Shown piece after piece: positions 21,129-29,451 of a stretch of 38,217 nucleotides of DNA. Within the stretch, counting starts at the first letter, position 1; every line of letters begins with the position of its first letter. Source of the stretch: a virus. The notes beneath the pieces are model-generated. The model searched no databases, was not told the origin of the DNA, and saw nothing but the letters and a program-made list of their open reading frames with translations. The stretch spans positions 1 through 38,217 of IMG/VR virus record IMGVR_UViG_3300018082_000018; one strand, 5' to 3'. The translations under genes were made by a program, and so were the position numbers.

Positions 21129-22657
21129 GTAAGTAAAGTCCCCCCTAAACTGAATGTGAATGACGCTGCATCGACCCCACCGCCGAACGTTGTGGCGCCG
21201 AAGCTGAGCGTAACGGCGGACTCCAATGAGTCAAGCGCATCGCCGACCGTATGAGACACACCAGCGCGAGTCTCAAAGAGCTGCGTGGTGTCGGTGTTCG
21301 TGGTCGCCTCGACAAGCGTGTGGGCAACCGTCGCAGAGCTGTAAGTCGTACCTGAGCCTGCCGTTGCGTTGACAGCCGACTTGATGTTGTCCAACGCGAT
21401 GGCTGCAGTTCCGCCGATCAGCACCTGGTTAGCTATTGAATCTAGACCGCCTAACAGCGTAGCGGCACCGAACGAGAGCTGTGCACTGACCTCGGTAGTT
21501 GCAAAAGAGTTTGCGGCTGTTCCGACCAGCAGTGCCGTGAACACCTGCGTGGTGTCAGTGTTCGCCTCGGCTGAGATCGTGGTGTGGACTACGGTTGCCG
21601 TGCTGTAGGTCGTACCGGCCCCTGCCGTGGCGTTCACTGCGCTCTTGATGTTGTCTAAAGCTACAGCAGCCGACACACCGATCAGCACCTCGTTTGCTAC
21701 CGATGCCACACCACCCACGAAGGTAATAGATCCAAAGCTTAGATGGGTTGCGGTCTCCACCGACCGCAGGACATTCCCGCCGTCGAATGTGAAGGCTGTG
21801 GCAAGCCGACCTTGGAACAACTGCGTTGTGTCCGTGTTTGTGGTCGCTTCGATCTGCGGGTGCTGCATCACTGCGCTGTATTCAGTCCCAGGCGTCCCGC
21901 TCGCGTTGATGGCAGCCTTGATATTGTCCAGTGTAATGGCCGCCGTCGCGCCTATTTTGATCTGATTCTGAACAACACCCAGCGTAGTCTTGAGCGTGTA
22001 GACAGTCTCATACTGACCGTATCCGAGGGTGATTGTTCCACCATCATCGGGGTTCGTCGCATCACTTGTCAAAGTTACGCTCGACCGAACCTCAGTCAGC
22101 GCAGTCTTAAAGGTGTAAACCGAAGTGTTCAGAGTAACTGTGTCATTATTGGCAGGAGCAACCCCGGTACTAGTAAGCGTTCCGGTTGCCTTCGCTTCAG
22201 TCAAAGCGGTCTTGAACGTATAAACGTTCGCACCCAGAGTTACCGTATCAGCATCAGAGGGTGCAACTCCCGAACTCGTCAGCGTGGCTTTGTCTGTCGC
22301 GGCAGCAGTTCCGGCAAGCGTAGCCACAGCACGCCATACTCGAGCCAGAACGTCACTGACGCTTACATTGACCGTCTCGGCTACTCCCGGATAGACAACC
22401 AGGTCAGCGGTGCTCACGCCCGTTTTCTGGGCGAAAGACGCGCCGGGAAGATCGATCCAAGCTTTGCTGACTGGATCTTGGGTTTGGAGCTTAACGTCAA
22501 GGGTTGGGGAAGTTCCGAGGACTGCGCTAACATTCAAGAACAGCCGAACTCCGCGCCACTTCAGATTTTGTTGGTCGGGAGAAAGAAATACTCCTCCACC
22601 TGCTACAGACCGGGCGAGGGACTCAAAGGGGATTGTGTCGATGTTAAGCATTGACAT
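21125..22657 (-). CDS. Virion protein built from nested Ig-type modules (decoration or tail candidate)
   Basis: The protein is 510 aa from ATG 22657, preceded by AGGAG. Residues 1-120 form a unique N-terminal domain with beta pattern (FLSPDQQNLKWRGVRLFLNV, LDVKLQTQDP). Residues 124-496 hold parts of three Ig-type modules. Three front halves (GVAPSDADTVTLGANVYTFK-type, at 124, 158 and 193) come before three back halves (VLIG-x-SAA-x-ALDNIKSAVN to LSFGAATL-GG; starts near 231, 321 and 409). This order fits modules inserted inside one another. Related modules are common on phage capsids and tails and may help surface adhesion. It follows the coat gene and its terminator. Confidence 0.65.
   Translation of the reverse strand: MSMLNIDTIPFESLARSVAGGGVFLSPDQQNLKWRGVRLFLNVSAVLGTSPTLDVKLQTQDPVSKAWIDLPGASFAQKTGVSTADLVVYPGVAETVNVSVSDVLARVWRAVATLAGTAAATDKATLTSSGVAPSDADTVTLGANVYTFKTALTEAKATGTLTSTGVAPANNDTVTLNTSVYTFKTALTEVRSSVTLTSDATNPDDGGTITLGYGQYETVYTLKTTLGVVQNQIKIGATAAITLDNIKAAINASGTPGTEYSAVMQHPQIEATTNTDTTQLFQGRLATAFTFDGGNVLRSVETATHLSFGSITFVGGVASVANEVLIGVSAAVALDNIKSAVNATAGAGTTYSTATVVHTTISAEANTDTTQVFTALLVGTAANSFATTEVSAQLSFGAATLLGGLDSIANQVLIGGTAAIALDNIKSAVNATAGSGTTYSSATVAHTLVEATTNTDTTQLFETRAGVSHTVGDALDSLESAVTLSFGATTFGGGVDAASFTFSLGGTLLT
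21170..22288 (-). repeat. Nested module array (front-front-front-back-back-back)
   Basis: Within the 510-aa protein the motif YTFKTALTE appears twice and a divergent YTLKTTLG once, all before the first of three DNIK-A-x-N back halves. Each back half ends in LSFG-x-x-T-x-x-GG. A complete copy of the same module sits at 17603-17968 in the gp10-like gene and defines the junction (YTFKTALT, then EVLIGASAA). Confidence 0.75.
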
Positions 22658-22682
22658 GATTAGCTCCTGGGGGGATAGCCCA

Positions 22683-22720
22683 CTCTCAAAAGTTGGGGGC
22701 CGTGGCTTATTCCGGCCCCC
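22683..22720 (-). terminator. Rho-independent terminator after the coat gene
   Basis: GGGGGCCG (22695-22702) and CGGCCCCC (22713-22720) form a perfect 8-bp GC stem with a 10-nt loop. On the minus strand it is followed by AACTTTTG. It lies seven bases after the coat stop (22727) and before the next late gene, so it may partly stop transcription and keep coat mRNA high. Confidence 0.6.
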
Positions 22721-22726
22721 TGTTTG

Positions 22727-23935
22727 TTAACCTGCAAGGCGAACGGCCAGTTCCGGGTACAGAGTTTTGACGCCGTAAATTACGTCAATTCGGGTTGGAA
22801 TCGCATCATCAGTGATGGTGTACTGACGAACGATACGCATGTTGACTCCCTTGTAGGAATCCCGAGCCGCGAAATGCACGCCTTCAGGCAATTCCAGAGG
22901 CACAGTTACCAAGGCAAAGGCGTCCTTGTGGAAGGCCAGGTTCTGCGTAGAAGTCGCAGCAGAAGGGTCGAAGAGGGTGATCAGATCGTTGTCCACCGGA
23001 AGAACGGTAACGTTCTGGAAAGCACCAGTCGCATTCAACGCAGGGGAAATCGGCAGGGTTGCCATAGCTCCACCACCAGTTGCAGTGGTGTCCGCAGTGA
23101 CTACGATCTGACGAAGCACTCCGGTGCTCTGACGGCTTTGTGGGTTCACAGCGAACACACCGGCAATGGTGAAGGTGTCACCTTTCTTCAGGGTCACTGA
23201 AGCGTCCAATCCGTCAATAGAAATGGTGGAAGCGTTGGCAACGTAAGCAAGCACGGCGGGAGTGCTGTTGTCAGAGGTTCCCGTGGTGTGCAGGTTCACG
23301 TTCTGATCCATGCTCCAACCAATCCCACCGACTCGACCAATTTCAGCGTCCTCATACTGATCAGAAATCGCCCGGTTCGGATTGAAGAAAGCCTTGAAAG
23401 CATCGGCCAAGGTTACTTCAGCCGCCGGATCGATGATTCCGTGCCGGTCTCTATCCTTGGGGGCCGCTTCCTCGTTCAATCGACGAGTCGTCGCAGCCAG
23501 CGCTGCGAACGTAGCAGGTGTGGTTCGAGGGACTCCGACCTGGTTGTAGATGTCTTTGTAGAGTGACAACAGATCAAAGTCGATCTTGTTGGCAATCGTC
23601 GCCATTGCAGGCTTCAGATACCGTTCCGAGAACTCCTCAATGTTCAGAGTCAGCTCACGAGAGGTGAAAGAGAAGTCAACGCCCGCAACTTTATCAATAA
23701 CAATCGATGTGCTCGGCTCGACGATATTCTGTGGGGACAGAGTGCTGTTGGTGCGAACGGTAAAACGGTTTGGCTTGCGGATAGTAAGTGTGTCGCCGAT
23801 CTTGCCGACAGTGGGAAGAGACTTCCCGAAATACTTGTCATAGTCCCGGCGAACTTTCTTGGCCATGACGAGGTTATTTTCCAAGATTACCAGAGCTTCC
23901 TTGGTAATCAGGGAGGGGGTTAAAAGGGTGTTCAT
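22727..23935 (-). CDS. Major capsid protein, P22 gp5-like
   Basis: The protein is 402 aa; ATG 23935 is preceded by AGGAG. It begins MNTLLTPSLITKEALVILEN, continues RRDYDKYFGKSLPTVGKIGDTLTIRKPNRF, and ends with VIYGVKTLYPELAVRLAG. This is the recognisable plan of P22-type coat proteins (HK97 fold with an inserted domain) and of their relatives in soil and marine podophages. The centre (about 215-300) is a beta-rich part where the P22 inserted domain lies. It follows the scaffold gene and portal gene in the standard order and is followed by a terminator hairpin. Confidence 0.85.
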   Translation of the reverse strand: MNTLLTPSLITKEALVILENNLVMAKKVRRDYDKYFGKSLPTVGKIGDTLTIRKPNRFTVRTNSTLSPQNIVEPSTSIVIDKVAGVDFSFTSRELTLNIEEFSERYLKPAMATIANKIDFDLLSLYKDIYNQVGVPRTTPATFAALAATTRRLNEEAAPKDRDRHGIIDPAAEVTLADAFKAFFNPNRAISDQYEDAEIGRVGGIGWSMDQNVNLHTTGTSDNSTPAVLAYVANASTISIDGLDASVTLKKGDTFTIAGVFAVNPQSRQSTGVLRQIVVTADTTATGGGAMATLPISPALNATGAFQNVTVLPVDNDLITLFDPSAATSTQNLAFHKDAFALVTVPLELPEGVHFAARDSYKGVNMRIVRQYTITDDAIPTRIDVIYGVKTLYPELAVRLAG

Positions 23936-24045
23936 TTAGATCGCTCCTAAGTTTGGGATGGGTGGGTTCCCAAGCTTGATCGATCTAAAGGAGGAAGGGG
24001 AGGGACAACCTCAAGCAGTCGAACGCCTAAAAACCCACCATAGAG

Positions 24046-24067
24046 GCATGTTCCACGTGGAACATGC
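24046..24067. promoter_or_regulatory. parS-like ParB-binding palindrome
   Basis: A 22-bp perfect palindrome whose core, TGTTCCACGTGGAACA (24049-24064), fits the chromosomal parS consensus TGTTNCACGTGNAACA at every defined position. It lies in the 194-nt gap between scaffold and coat genes. No other copy was found in the window and no ParA or ParB gene is visible. It could bind the host ParB protein, or be an unrelated hairpin in the mRNA between the two genes. Confidence 0.7.
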
Positions 24068-24129
24068 TGGACAAAAACATTTGTCACTCTCTTGGGTTTC
24101 CCCGGCGCTTCGTGACGAGCGAGGTAAAA

Positions 24130-25053
24130 CTATTTCTTGGCGCGCAACTCTCTGTTCCGACGAGTTGCGTATGCTTCCATGCTTTCTTTCTCAGGCGATA
24201 CCCGTTGCTGGCCGGGAGCCTTGCCTGTAAGAACCTGCCGGGCTGGTGCCGGTGCTTGGCTCACCTTCGACGCCGGTGTCGGCGTCGGTAACGGCTGAGC
24301 CGTTGGCGTCGGCGTTCCGCCCGCTTCAAACTTCGCTTCAAGTTTCAAAATCTCTTTTGCCTGAAGCCGTGATGGCAGCGCATAAATTCGAGCTGCTTCC
24401 TGCAAATTGTTGGATAGGAAGTAGGCCACCTCGACAAACTCCGGCGACTCAAACAGCGCTTGGTACGCTTCCGATCCCGGTTCTAGTATACGCCCTAAAG
24501 TTGCGGCCTTCAATCCAAAGTCGGCGTATCGTTCCATCCCATCGTGCATTTTTGCTGTCTGCACTTCTTTATCGGTTCGCTGAATGTCGTTTATCGACTC
24601 TTGCACCTGTCCAGTCTTCAGCTCGATGGCTTCAGCTTTCGCTGTATACCTCGTGATGGCCTTAACATAATCGCCATACTTCTCAAAGTCGTCTTCTTTA
24701 GGCTCCGGCCCCAGCTTCCAGAATTCTGTTTTTAAGGACTGTAATTCCGCCTCAGACCTATACGCCCGGGTCTCTGCATCGCCTCGTTGCCGCGTCAGAG
24801 TGTCAATCCGATCCTGGAAGCGCGAAGGCCCCTTGATCTTCGGCGTTTCGGCAACTGGATCAGCGGGTGTCTCTTCAGGGAGAATCCCAAGCTCTTCGTT
24901 GAGTTGGTCACTGTTCGAGGGGTTTACCGTTCCCTCGTTGGTAAGCTCCGGCTCTAAGCCTTCGCCCACCGCTACTAGCTCTGCTGCGCTGGCATCAGCG
25001 TCTGCTGTACCCTGCGCCACTTCGGTGTTTACGTCTGGATTCAGTTCAGCCAT
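24130..25053 (-). CDS. Scaffolding protein
   Basis: The protein is 307 aa; ATG 25053 follows GAGAGGG. The acidic N-terminal 75 residues are followed by a long charged, coiled-coil-prone helical centre (DRIDTLTRQRGDAETRAYRS, QESINDIQRTDKEVQ). After a Pro/Thr linker comes a basic C-terminus (ATRRNRELRAKK), where scaffold proteins bind the coat. Composition, length and position between portal and coat genes identify it as the assembly scaffold of a P22-type head. Confidence 0.8.
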   Translation of the reverse strand: MAELNPDVNTEVAQGTADADASAAELVAVGEGLEPELTNEGTVNPSNSDQLNEELGILPEETPADPVAETPKIKGPSRFQDRIDTLTRQRGDAETRAYRSEAELQSLKTEFWKLGPEPKEDDFEKYGDYVKAITRYTAKAEAIELKTGQVQESINDIQRTDKEVQTAKMHDGMERYADFGLKAATLGRILEPGSEAYQALFESPEFVEVAYFLSNNLQEAARIYALPSRLQAKEILKLEAKFEAGGTPTPTAQPLPTPTPASKVSQAPAPARQVLTGKAPGQQRVSPEKESMEAYATRRNRELRAKK

Positions 25054-25148
25054 TTCCCTCTCCCACTTTAGTGTGCTGGCCGCGCTTCCACGTTTCCGCT
25101 CAGCTGACCGGCCTATAAAAACTATATCACAGTAATTTTCGTCCCCAT

Positions 25149-27134
25149 CTAAGCGAGCAATTTATCGACGCTCTGCTCCTGTGCTGCAGGCCCTGCTACT
25201 GGGCCGCCGCCCGGTGCTCCAGGAGGCATACCTGGGGCCATCGGAATCGGCTGACCCGTTGCTGGATCTACCGCCATAGGAGGCTGAGCACCTGGTGGAA
25301 GAGGATCGGGCGGAATAGCCCCCTGTCTGATGCCGAGCTGCTTCAGCTCCTCTGCGATCTCCTCCGCTCCGTCCCAATCCATAGACTTAGCCAGACGTGG
25401 GCCAATGATCGGAGCCGCCGCCGGGTAGATCCGCAAGAATTCAAGCTGGCTATTCGCGGATTCCTGCCGACGGGTTGCGTAAGACGGGCCGCTGGTCACG
25501 CGCACGCCGTACTTTCCCTGTCGCAGGTCGTATATTTTGTTCACGCCCTCAGCATCGAAATGCTTATTGACCGTGATCTGTTGCGGTGCATCCTCGTCGT
25601 CGAGGATCATGAGAACTCTTTCCGTGTCGAAAATCTTTGGTACAAGATCCACAATGATTTGTCCGGTGAACTGCACAGAAAACAGCCAGTTTGCAATGTA
25701 GACATAAGATCCTGTATCGCCTTCTTTTTGTCTGGCAAGGATAGCTCTTCCGCTAGTCTCATTAGATTCTTGGCCCAGTGAAGGCTTAAAGATTCCGCTG
25801 GTGTCATTCAGCGCCCCCTGTGCAATCTGCAACATTTGTGCATATCCCTGCGAGAGCTGCGCGGGTAGTGGCCTTTGCGGGCCGCCCGGCTGGGCCGGAT
25901 CGGGCTTGAAGCGAACGTAAGGATAGTTCGCATTGTTCATGCTGTCCCATTCTTGCTTGTAGTCCGCAATCATCGCGTCTGTGACCATCCACGGAATCTT
26001 AGGCGCGAGTGCTACCTGCTCCGTCAGCATAGTCATCCAGTAGTTGTAGGCGCGCTGCGGATCTTTCATGTCACGGATTACGCCAGATAAATAATCCCTT
26101 CCATCAATGTGAACCTCTTCACCGAGCACAGGGATAATTGGAATGAATCGCCCAGGCCATTCGCGCTTATGAAGAACCTCGGTGCCAGTGATCGTATAGC
26201 AGACAACCTTGGAACGCTTCATCAAGCGCTTCCGCTTCACTACGATATTGACGTTGGGATACTTCTCAAGCATCACGGATTCTTTGATGACCGTGGTGAA
26301 GGGCTTCGGAGCCTCAGCGCCTTCGACCGCAGGAGCGGGGAATACCTGAACTTCAAGCAGCGTCTCATTGACCGGCTCCCGTCTCCAATACTCAGCAATA
26401 CACACTGCATCTTTGCCGTACCAGTCTGAGTGGTTCCCCGGAGCATCCTCTAAAGCTGTAGGCTGTCCGCTCTTGCCTGGGTTCTCGCGCTCAAACGCCT
26501 TCTTGTTCTGCCACTGCCGCACGATGTACCACTCGGCATTCGAGTAGGTAGGCCCGACGGCGGCTGGATCAACGTAGACCGCGAGTGAGTTTATAATCGG
26601 CAGGATTTTGATGTTCTGATCGAACGATTCATCATCGTCATACTCAACATCGACTCTCCACCAGCCACGGCCTGAAGCTGCGCTTTGGTCAAGGCCCTTA
26701 GAGTAGATGTAAGCGGCAACTGAGCTGTGCTCAATATACCGGATGATCCCCTTGAGAATGTCGGCCACTTCCTTCGAAGCCTGTGAATTCTCTGGCACCA
26801 CGTTCACGCCTGGGACGTTCTGTCGTGCGTCGCCTGTGATTTGACGCAAGAACTTAGGCAGCATATTGAACTGAAGGCATGGCTGTTTGGATGCTTCCCT
26901 AGCAGTTCTAATGTCGGAGGGCCATTGGTTGCCAACGCGGAACTCAAGATCTTCGACTGCCTTGTCCCTGAAGTCATTCTCAACGCTGATGCATGAAACC
27001 ATATTCTCGCGCGCCTCTGCGACAATGGCTGCGCCTTCCTCTTCAGTCACGCCCGATTCTAGGACGGGATGGACTTCAGCGTCGATCTTGGTGTCCTCGT
27101 TCGTTGCCGATTCTGATGTCATCATGTCAGGCAC
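25149..27134 (-). CDS. Portal protein, P22 gp1-like
   Basis: The protein is 661 aa; GTG 27134 is preceded by GAGGA, and ATG 27125 is an alternative. The order of features is that of P22-type portals: an acidic N-terminus, RVGNQWPSDIRTAREA and NMLPKFLRQITGDARQN near 70-105, SAASGRGWWRVDVEYD near 150-165, and a core with GRDYLSGVIRDMKDPQRAYN near 345-365 and SGRAILARQKEGDTGSY near 470. The C-terminal 55 residues are Pro/Gly-rich. Twelve copies would form the DNA-entry ring and bind the terminase, then gp4-like connector. It lies between terminase and scaffold genes, as expected. Confidence 0.9.
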   Translation of the reverse strand: MPDMMTSESATNEDTKIDAEVHPVLESGVTEEEGAAIVAEARENMVSCISVENDFRDKAVEDLEFRVGNQWPSDIRTAREASKQPCLQFNMLPKFLRQITGDARQNVPGVNVVPENSQASKEVADILKGIIRYIEHSSVAAYIYSKGLDQSAASGRGWWRVDVEYDDDESFDQNIKILPIINSLAVYVDPAAVGPTYSNAEWYIVRQWQNKKAFERENPGKSGQPTALEDAPGNHSDWYGKDAVCIAEYWRREPVNETLLEVQVFPAPAVEGAEAPKPFTTVIKESVMLEKYPNVNIVVKRKRLMKRSKVVCYTITGTEVLHKREWPGRFIPIIPVLGEEVHIDGRDYLSGVIRDMKDPQRAYNYWMTMLTEQVALAPKIPWMVTDAMIADYKQEWDSMNNANYPYVRFKPDPAQPGGPQRPLPAQLSQGYAQMLQIAQGALNDTSGIFKPSLGQESNETSGRAILARQKEGDTGSYVYIANWLFSVQFTGQIIVDLVPKIFDTERVLMILDDEDAPQQITVNKHFDAEGVNKIYDLRQGKYGVRVTSGPSYATRRQESANSQLEFLRIYPAAAPIIGPRLAKSMDWDGAEEIAEELKQLGIRQGAIPPDPLPPGAQPPMAVDPATGQPIPMAPGMPPGAPGGGPVAGPAAQEQSVDKLLA

Positions 27135-27330
27135 GATTTCTTTCCTCTAACTTAGCTCTGACAAAACAGTCCTTTGCTTCTAAAAGCTTCCTAAGACCCG
27201 CCGTCTTCTCAGCACTTTCAGTTATGAGATTGTCGGCAGTTAAAGCCAACTCGCGGCAGTGCGCTGAAATTTCTTTAAGGCCTGACGGAAGATGTTCGAA
27301 CTGGAAAAACTGGATTAGTCTGTGAGGCAT
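27127..27330 (-). CDS. Small conserved phage protein, helical hairpin type, 67 aa
   Basis: Starts at ATG 27330 and overlaps the portal start. It ends with ESAEKTAGLRKLLEAKDCFV, a pattern (E-x-x-A-x-LRKLLEAKD-x-x-VRA) that I recall from many short phage proteins. The two-helix form resembles the hairpin of the Acb2/Tad1 anti-defence group, which sequesters cyclic nucleotide signals. The resemblance is partial, and the family is more often left as unknown. Function open. Confidence 0.6.
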   Translation of the reverse strand: MPHRLIQFFQFEHLPSGLKEISAHCRELALTADNLITESAEKTAGLRKLLEAKDCFVRAKLEERNRA

Positions 27331-27355
27331 TGTTTATTTCCCCCTACTCAAAAGT

Positions 27356-27598
27356 CTACCACGTCTTCAAGCGTAGAGCTGCCGCGCACAGTGCTTGGAT
27401 CGCGGCCCACGATTGCACACGCTCTATCTGCCCGCTCCGTCCGTCGAAATACGGCGCAAGTGTTTCCTCTCGAATAGCGTCCAGTGCCTGTCTCAGGAGT
27501 TTGTTCTTGCGCCTCAGCCGAAACCAAAGCCATGTACTGATGACCGAACACAGAATCTTCGCTGCAAATATTTCCGGGCCGCCGATGAGCGTATTCAT
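27356..27598 (-). CDS. Small membrane protein, 80 aa
   Basis: ATG 27598 overlaps the terminase stop (ATGA); a GTG three codons upstream is possible. Residues 8-25 are hydrophobic (EIFAAKILCSVISTWLWF), followed by RLRRKNK and an amphipathic C-terminal half. One membrane span with the positive side inward. No family recognised. Placed between terminase and portal genes. Confidence 0.55.
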   Translation of the reverse strand: MNTLIGGPEIFAAKILCSVISTWLWFRLRRKNKLLRQALDAIREETLAPYFDGRSGQIERVQSWAAIQALCAAALRLKTW

Positions 27599-28920
27599 CG
27601 CATCCACCCACCCCTGCTGCCCATGTTCTCTTCTGTTAATGTGCGAGGCATGACCTTCTTAACTTCCTCAAAACTGTTGGCAAATTCTCTAAATGAATCC
27701 GCGCCGTGACTCGCAGCGTCATGCTTCGGATGATCCTTCCAAATCTCATTCTTATCATCCCAATCCCGCTTGTAGTCCCACATGTGCCGGATACCCTTCG
27801 CGCATTTCTCCTCGTCAAACCAGCATAGGCCAAGCACACCTCGCGCTGCGTTTATCCCGTCTATGACACTCAAACTGCGGCCTACGATGATGTTTCGGAC
27901 GCCCAGATCTTCTAGCGCCTGCTTGCGGCTCTTGGCCTGATTTCCCAACTCACGCACCGCAACGTCATGTGGTAGGTGATGCGCGGCATACGTGTACGGC
28001 CTGTCCCTGAGGATCTTCACATAGGAGTCAAGTCCCTTGCCGGTGTCCTCCAGGTATTCTATAAAGCGGAACTCGCGCTGTGAATACTGCATGAACCAAA
28101 TCGTAGTACAGTCATCAAGGCCAAGATCCCAGAACGTGTAGACCGGGAGCCGCCCATCATGCGGAACGCGACTGATGCGCCCATCTTGCCGGGCATTCTC
28201 CATCCATCGCCCATAGTAGGAGCCCTGATTCGGCCCCTCGAAGCTCACCATGTATTCTTGTTTTAGCAAGTCCTCATCCTCTCCCTCTGCCAGCTCTCGA
28301 TCATACTGTTCCTGCGACACAACTGCCCGGCCATCATCCCTCTTCGTGTCGCACATCGACAGGAGCGAGCAGAACCAGTCAGACGACTTCAGCGCAACAT
28401 TCCACAGATCATAAGCGTGATTGTGTCCGCGCGGCGTAGTAAGGATCGCTTCCCAACCGCCGTTCTCCACCAGGATCGGACGCATGATCTTGCGGGCATT
28501 CGGATCTTGCAGCGCGAATTCCGACCACACAATGCCCACAGGGTTTGTGCCGACCATCGAATCGTAATTGTCTGAGCCAATGAGCTGAATGATTGATCCG
28601 TTCTTCATGCGGATCTTCATTTCTGTGTCGTTCGGCTTTCCGAGTCTAACTGCCTTTGGAACGTAGTCTAAATAGCGAAAGCCAGTATCTGAAATCCCGT
28701 CCCAAACGACTTTTCTTGCTTGCCGGTAAGTTGGAAGAACGTAGTAATACACGCCACACCGCTGCCAACTCTTCTTGATGGTCTGGTTGAACCATGTCAC
28801 ATCCTTTCCAGAACGCCGGTGCCACACATCGAAAATGCGCTTAAAGCCTTGGTCATGAGCTGCGAGGCTTGGAAGTTGATACCGACGCGGCTGGAAATTA
28901 TACGGTAGGCGGACGCGCAC
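27595..28920 (-). CDS. Terminase large subunit (ATPase and nuclease)
   Basis: The protein is 441 aa from GTG 28920, which has GGAGG just upstream; a TTG at 28974 would add 18 residues with no ribosome site. The ATPase shows the adenine-binding QPRRYQLP, Walker A WHRRSGKD (about 33-40), Walker B IVWSE and the coupling segment LTTPRG. The C-terminal RNase H-type nuclease shows FWDLGLDD (about 260), LPHDV and late DHPKHDAASHGADS. It packages DNA through the portal with the small subunit. Headful packaging, as in P22, would agree with circular permutation but is not shown directly. Confidence 0.9.
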   Translation of the reverse strand: MRVRLPYNFQPRRYQLPSLAAHDQGFKRIFDVWHRRSGKDVTWFNQTIKKSWQRCGVYYYVLPTYRQARKVVWDGISDTGFRYLDYVPKAVRLGKPNDTEMKIRMKNGSIIQLIGSDNYDSMVGTNPVGIVWSEFALQDPNARKIMRPILVENGGWEAILTTPRGHNHAYDLWNVALKSSDWFCSLLSMCDTKRDDGRAVVSQEQYDRELAEGEDEDLLKQEYMVSFEGPNQGSYYGRWMENARQDGRISRVPHDGRLPVYTFWDLGLDDCTTIWFMQYSQREFRFIEYLEDTGKGLDSYVKILRDRPYTYAAHHLPHDVAVRELGNQAKSRKQALEDLGVRNIIVGRSLSVIDGINAARGVLGLCWFDEEKCAKGIRHMWDYKRDWDDKNEIWKDHPKHDAASHGADSFREFANSFEEVKKVMPRTLTEENMGSRGGWMR

Positions 28921-29113
28921 CTCTCCTCCGATTGCCGGCAGTCGCTCTCTTATTTCGCACCATTCGTAGCTCAAGCGGTAATCCGCTGTCTGTCACATTG
29001 CTATTAAATTCAACATCGTGCGCCAGTCCACAGTCGCAGCACACGAGCCGGAATGCGTCGCCAGGCTCAAACCATTCGTGATCTCTAACCTGAAAATACT
29101 TAGGTCGGATCAT
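28898..29113 (-). CDS. Small zinc-binding protein, 71 aa
   Basis: ATG 29113 is chosen because the family starts MIRPKYFQVRDHEWFEPG; an upstream ATG in the same frame adds 28 residues overlapping the terS gene. It has CCDCGLAH (a Cys/His cluster) and a basic end (RMVRNKRATAGNRRRG). I recall similar short proteins next to terminase genes in many phages, with no known function. It overlaps the small terminase at its start and the large terminase at its end. Confidence 0.7.
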   Translation of the reverse strand: MIRPKYFQVRDHEWFEPGDAFRLVCCDCGLAHDVEFNSNVTDSGLPLELRMVRNKRATAGNRRRGARPPTV

Positions 29114-29447
29114 TTGGTTTCCCTCCAAACTTTGAATAGTCCACCAGCTCAACCCCACAAAGTTTATCCTCTGGTTTCTCTTCTTTCTCTGGATCACGCA
29201 TCCCGAGATACTGTTTGCTCAACCACACAGCAACAGAAGGAGCCAGCCCGGACTTCGCCACATTAAACATAGCCTCTCTGATCGCACGCTTTCCAAGGGC
29301 GCGCTGCCTCGCCATCATCGGCCCGAAAGTCTCCTGAATATTCTCCAACGGAATTCCGCAGATCTCAGCGATCTCCTGGTCTGTGCACTGAATTTTTGCA
29401 CTCGATGCAATCAGGGTTTCGTCCAGGATGGGTAAAGACTTATTCAT
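29100..29447 (-). CDS. Terminase small subunit (putative)
   Basis: The protein is 115 aa from ATG 29447, four bases after the previous stop. Residues 20-45 form a helix-turn-helix-like motif (CTDQEIAEICGIPLENIQET). A helical pair follows (MMARQRALGKRAIREAMFNV, then APSVAVWLSKQYLGMRDP), as in DNA-binding small terminases. It is one gene from the large subunit. It would recognise the packaging site. Confidence 0.7.
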   Translation of the reverse strand: MNKSLPILDETLIASSAKIQCTDQEIAEICGIPLENIQETFGPMMARQRALGKRAIREAMFNVAKSGLAPSVAVWLSKQYLGMRDPEKEEKPEDKLCGVELVDYSKFGGKPNDPT

Positions 29448-29451
29448 GCCG

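Noticed and set aside
21743-22654. Plus-strand frame of 303 codons opposite the nested-module gene
   Set aside because: It is antisense to a clear module protein with repeated motifs and is rich in R, S and C as expected of a shadow frame.
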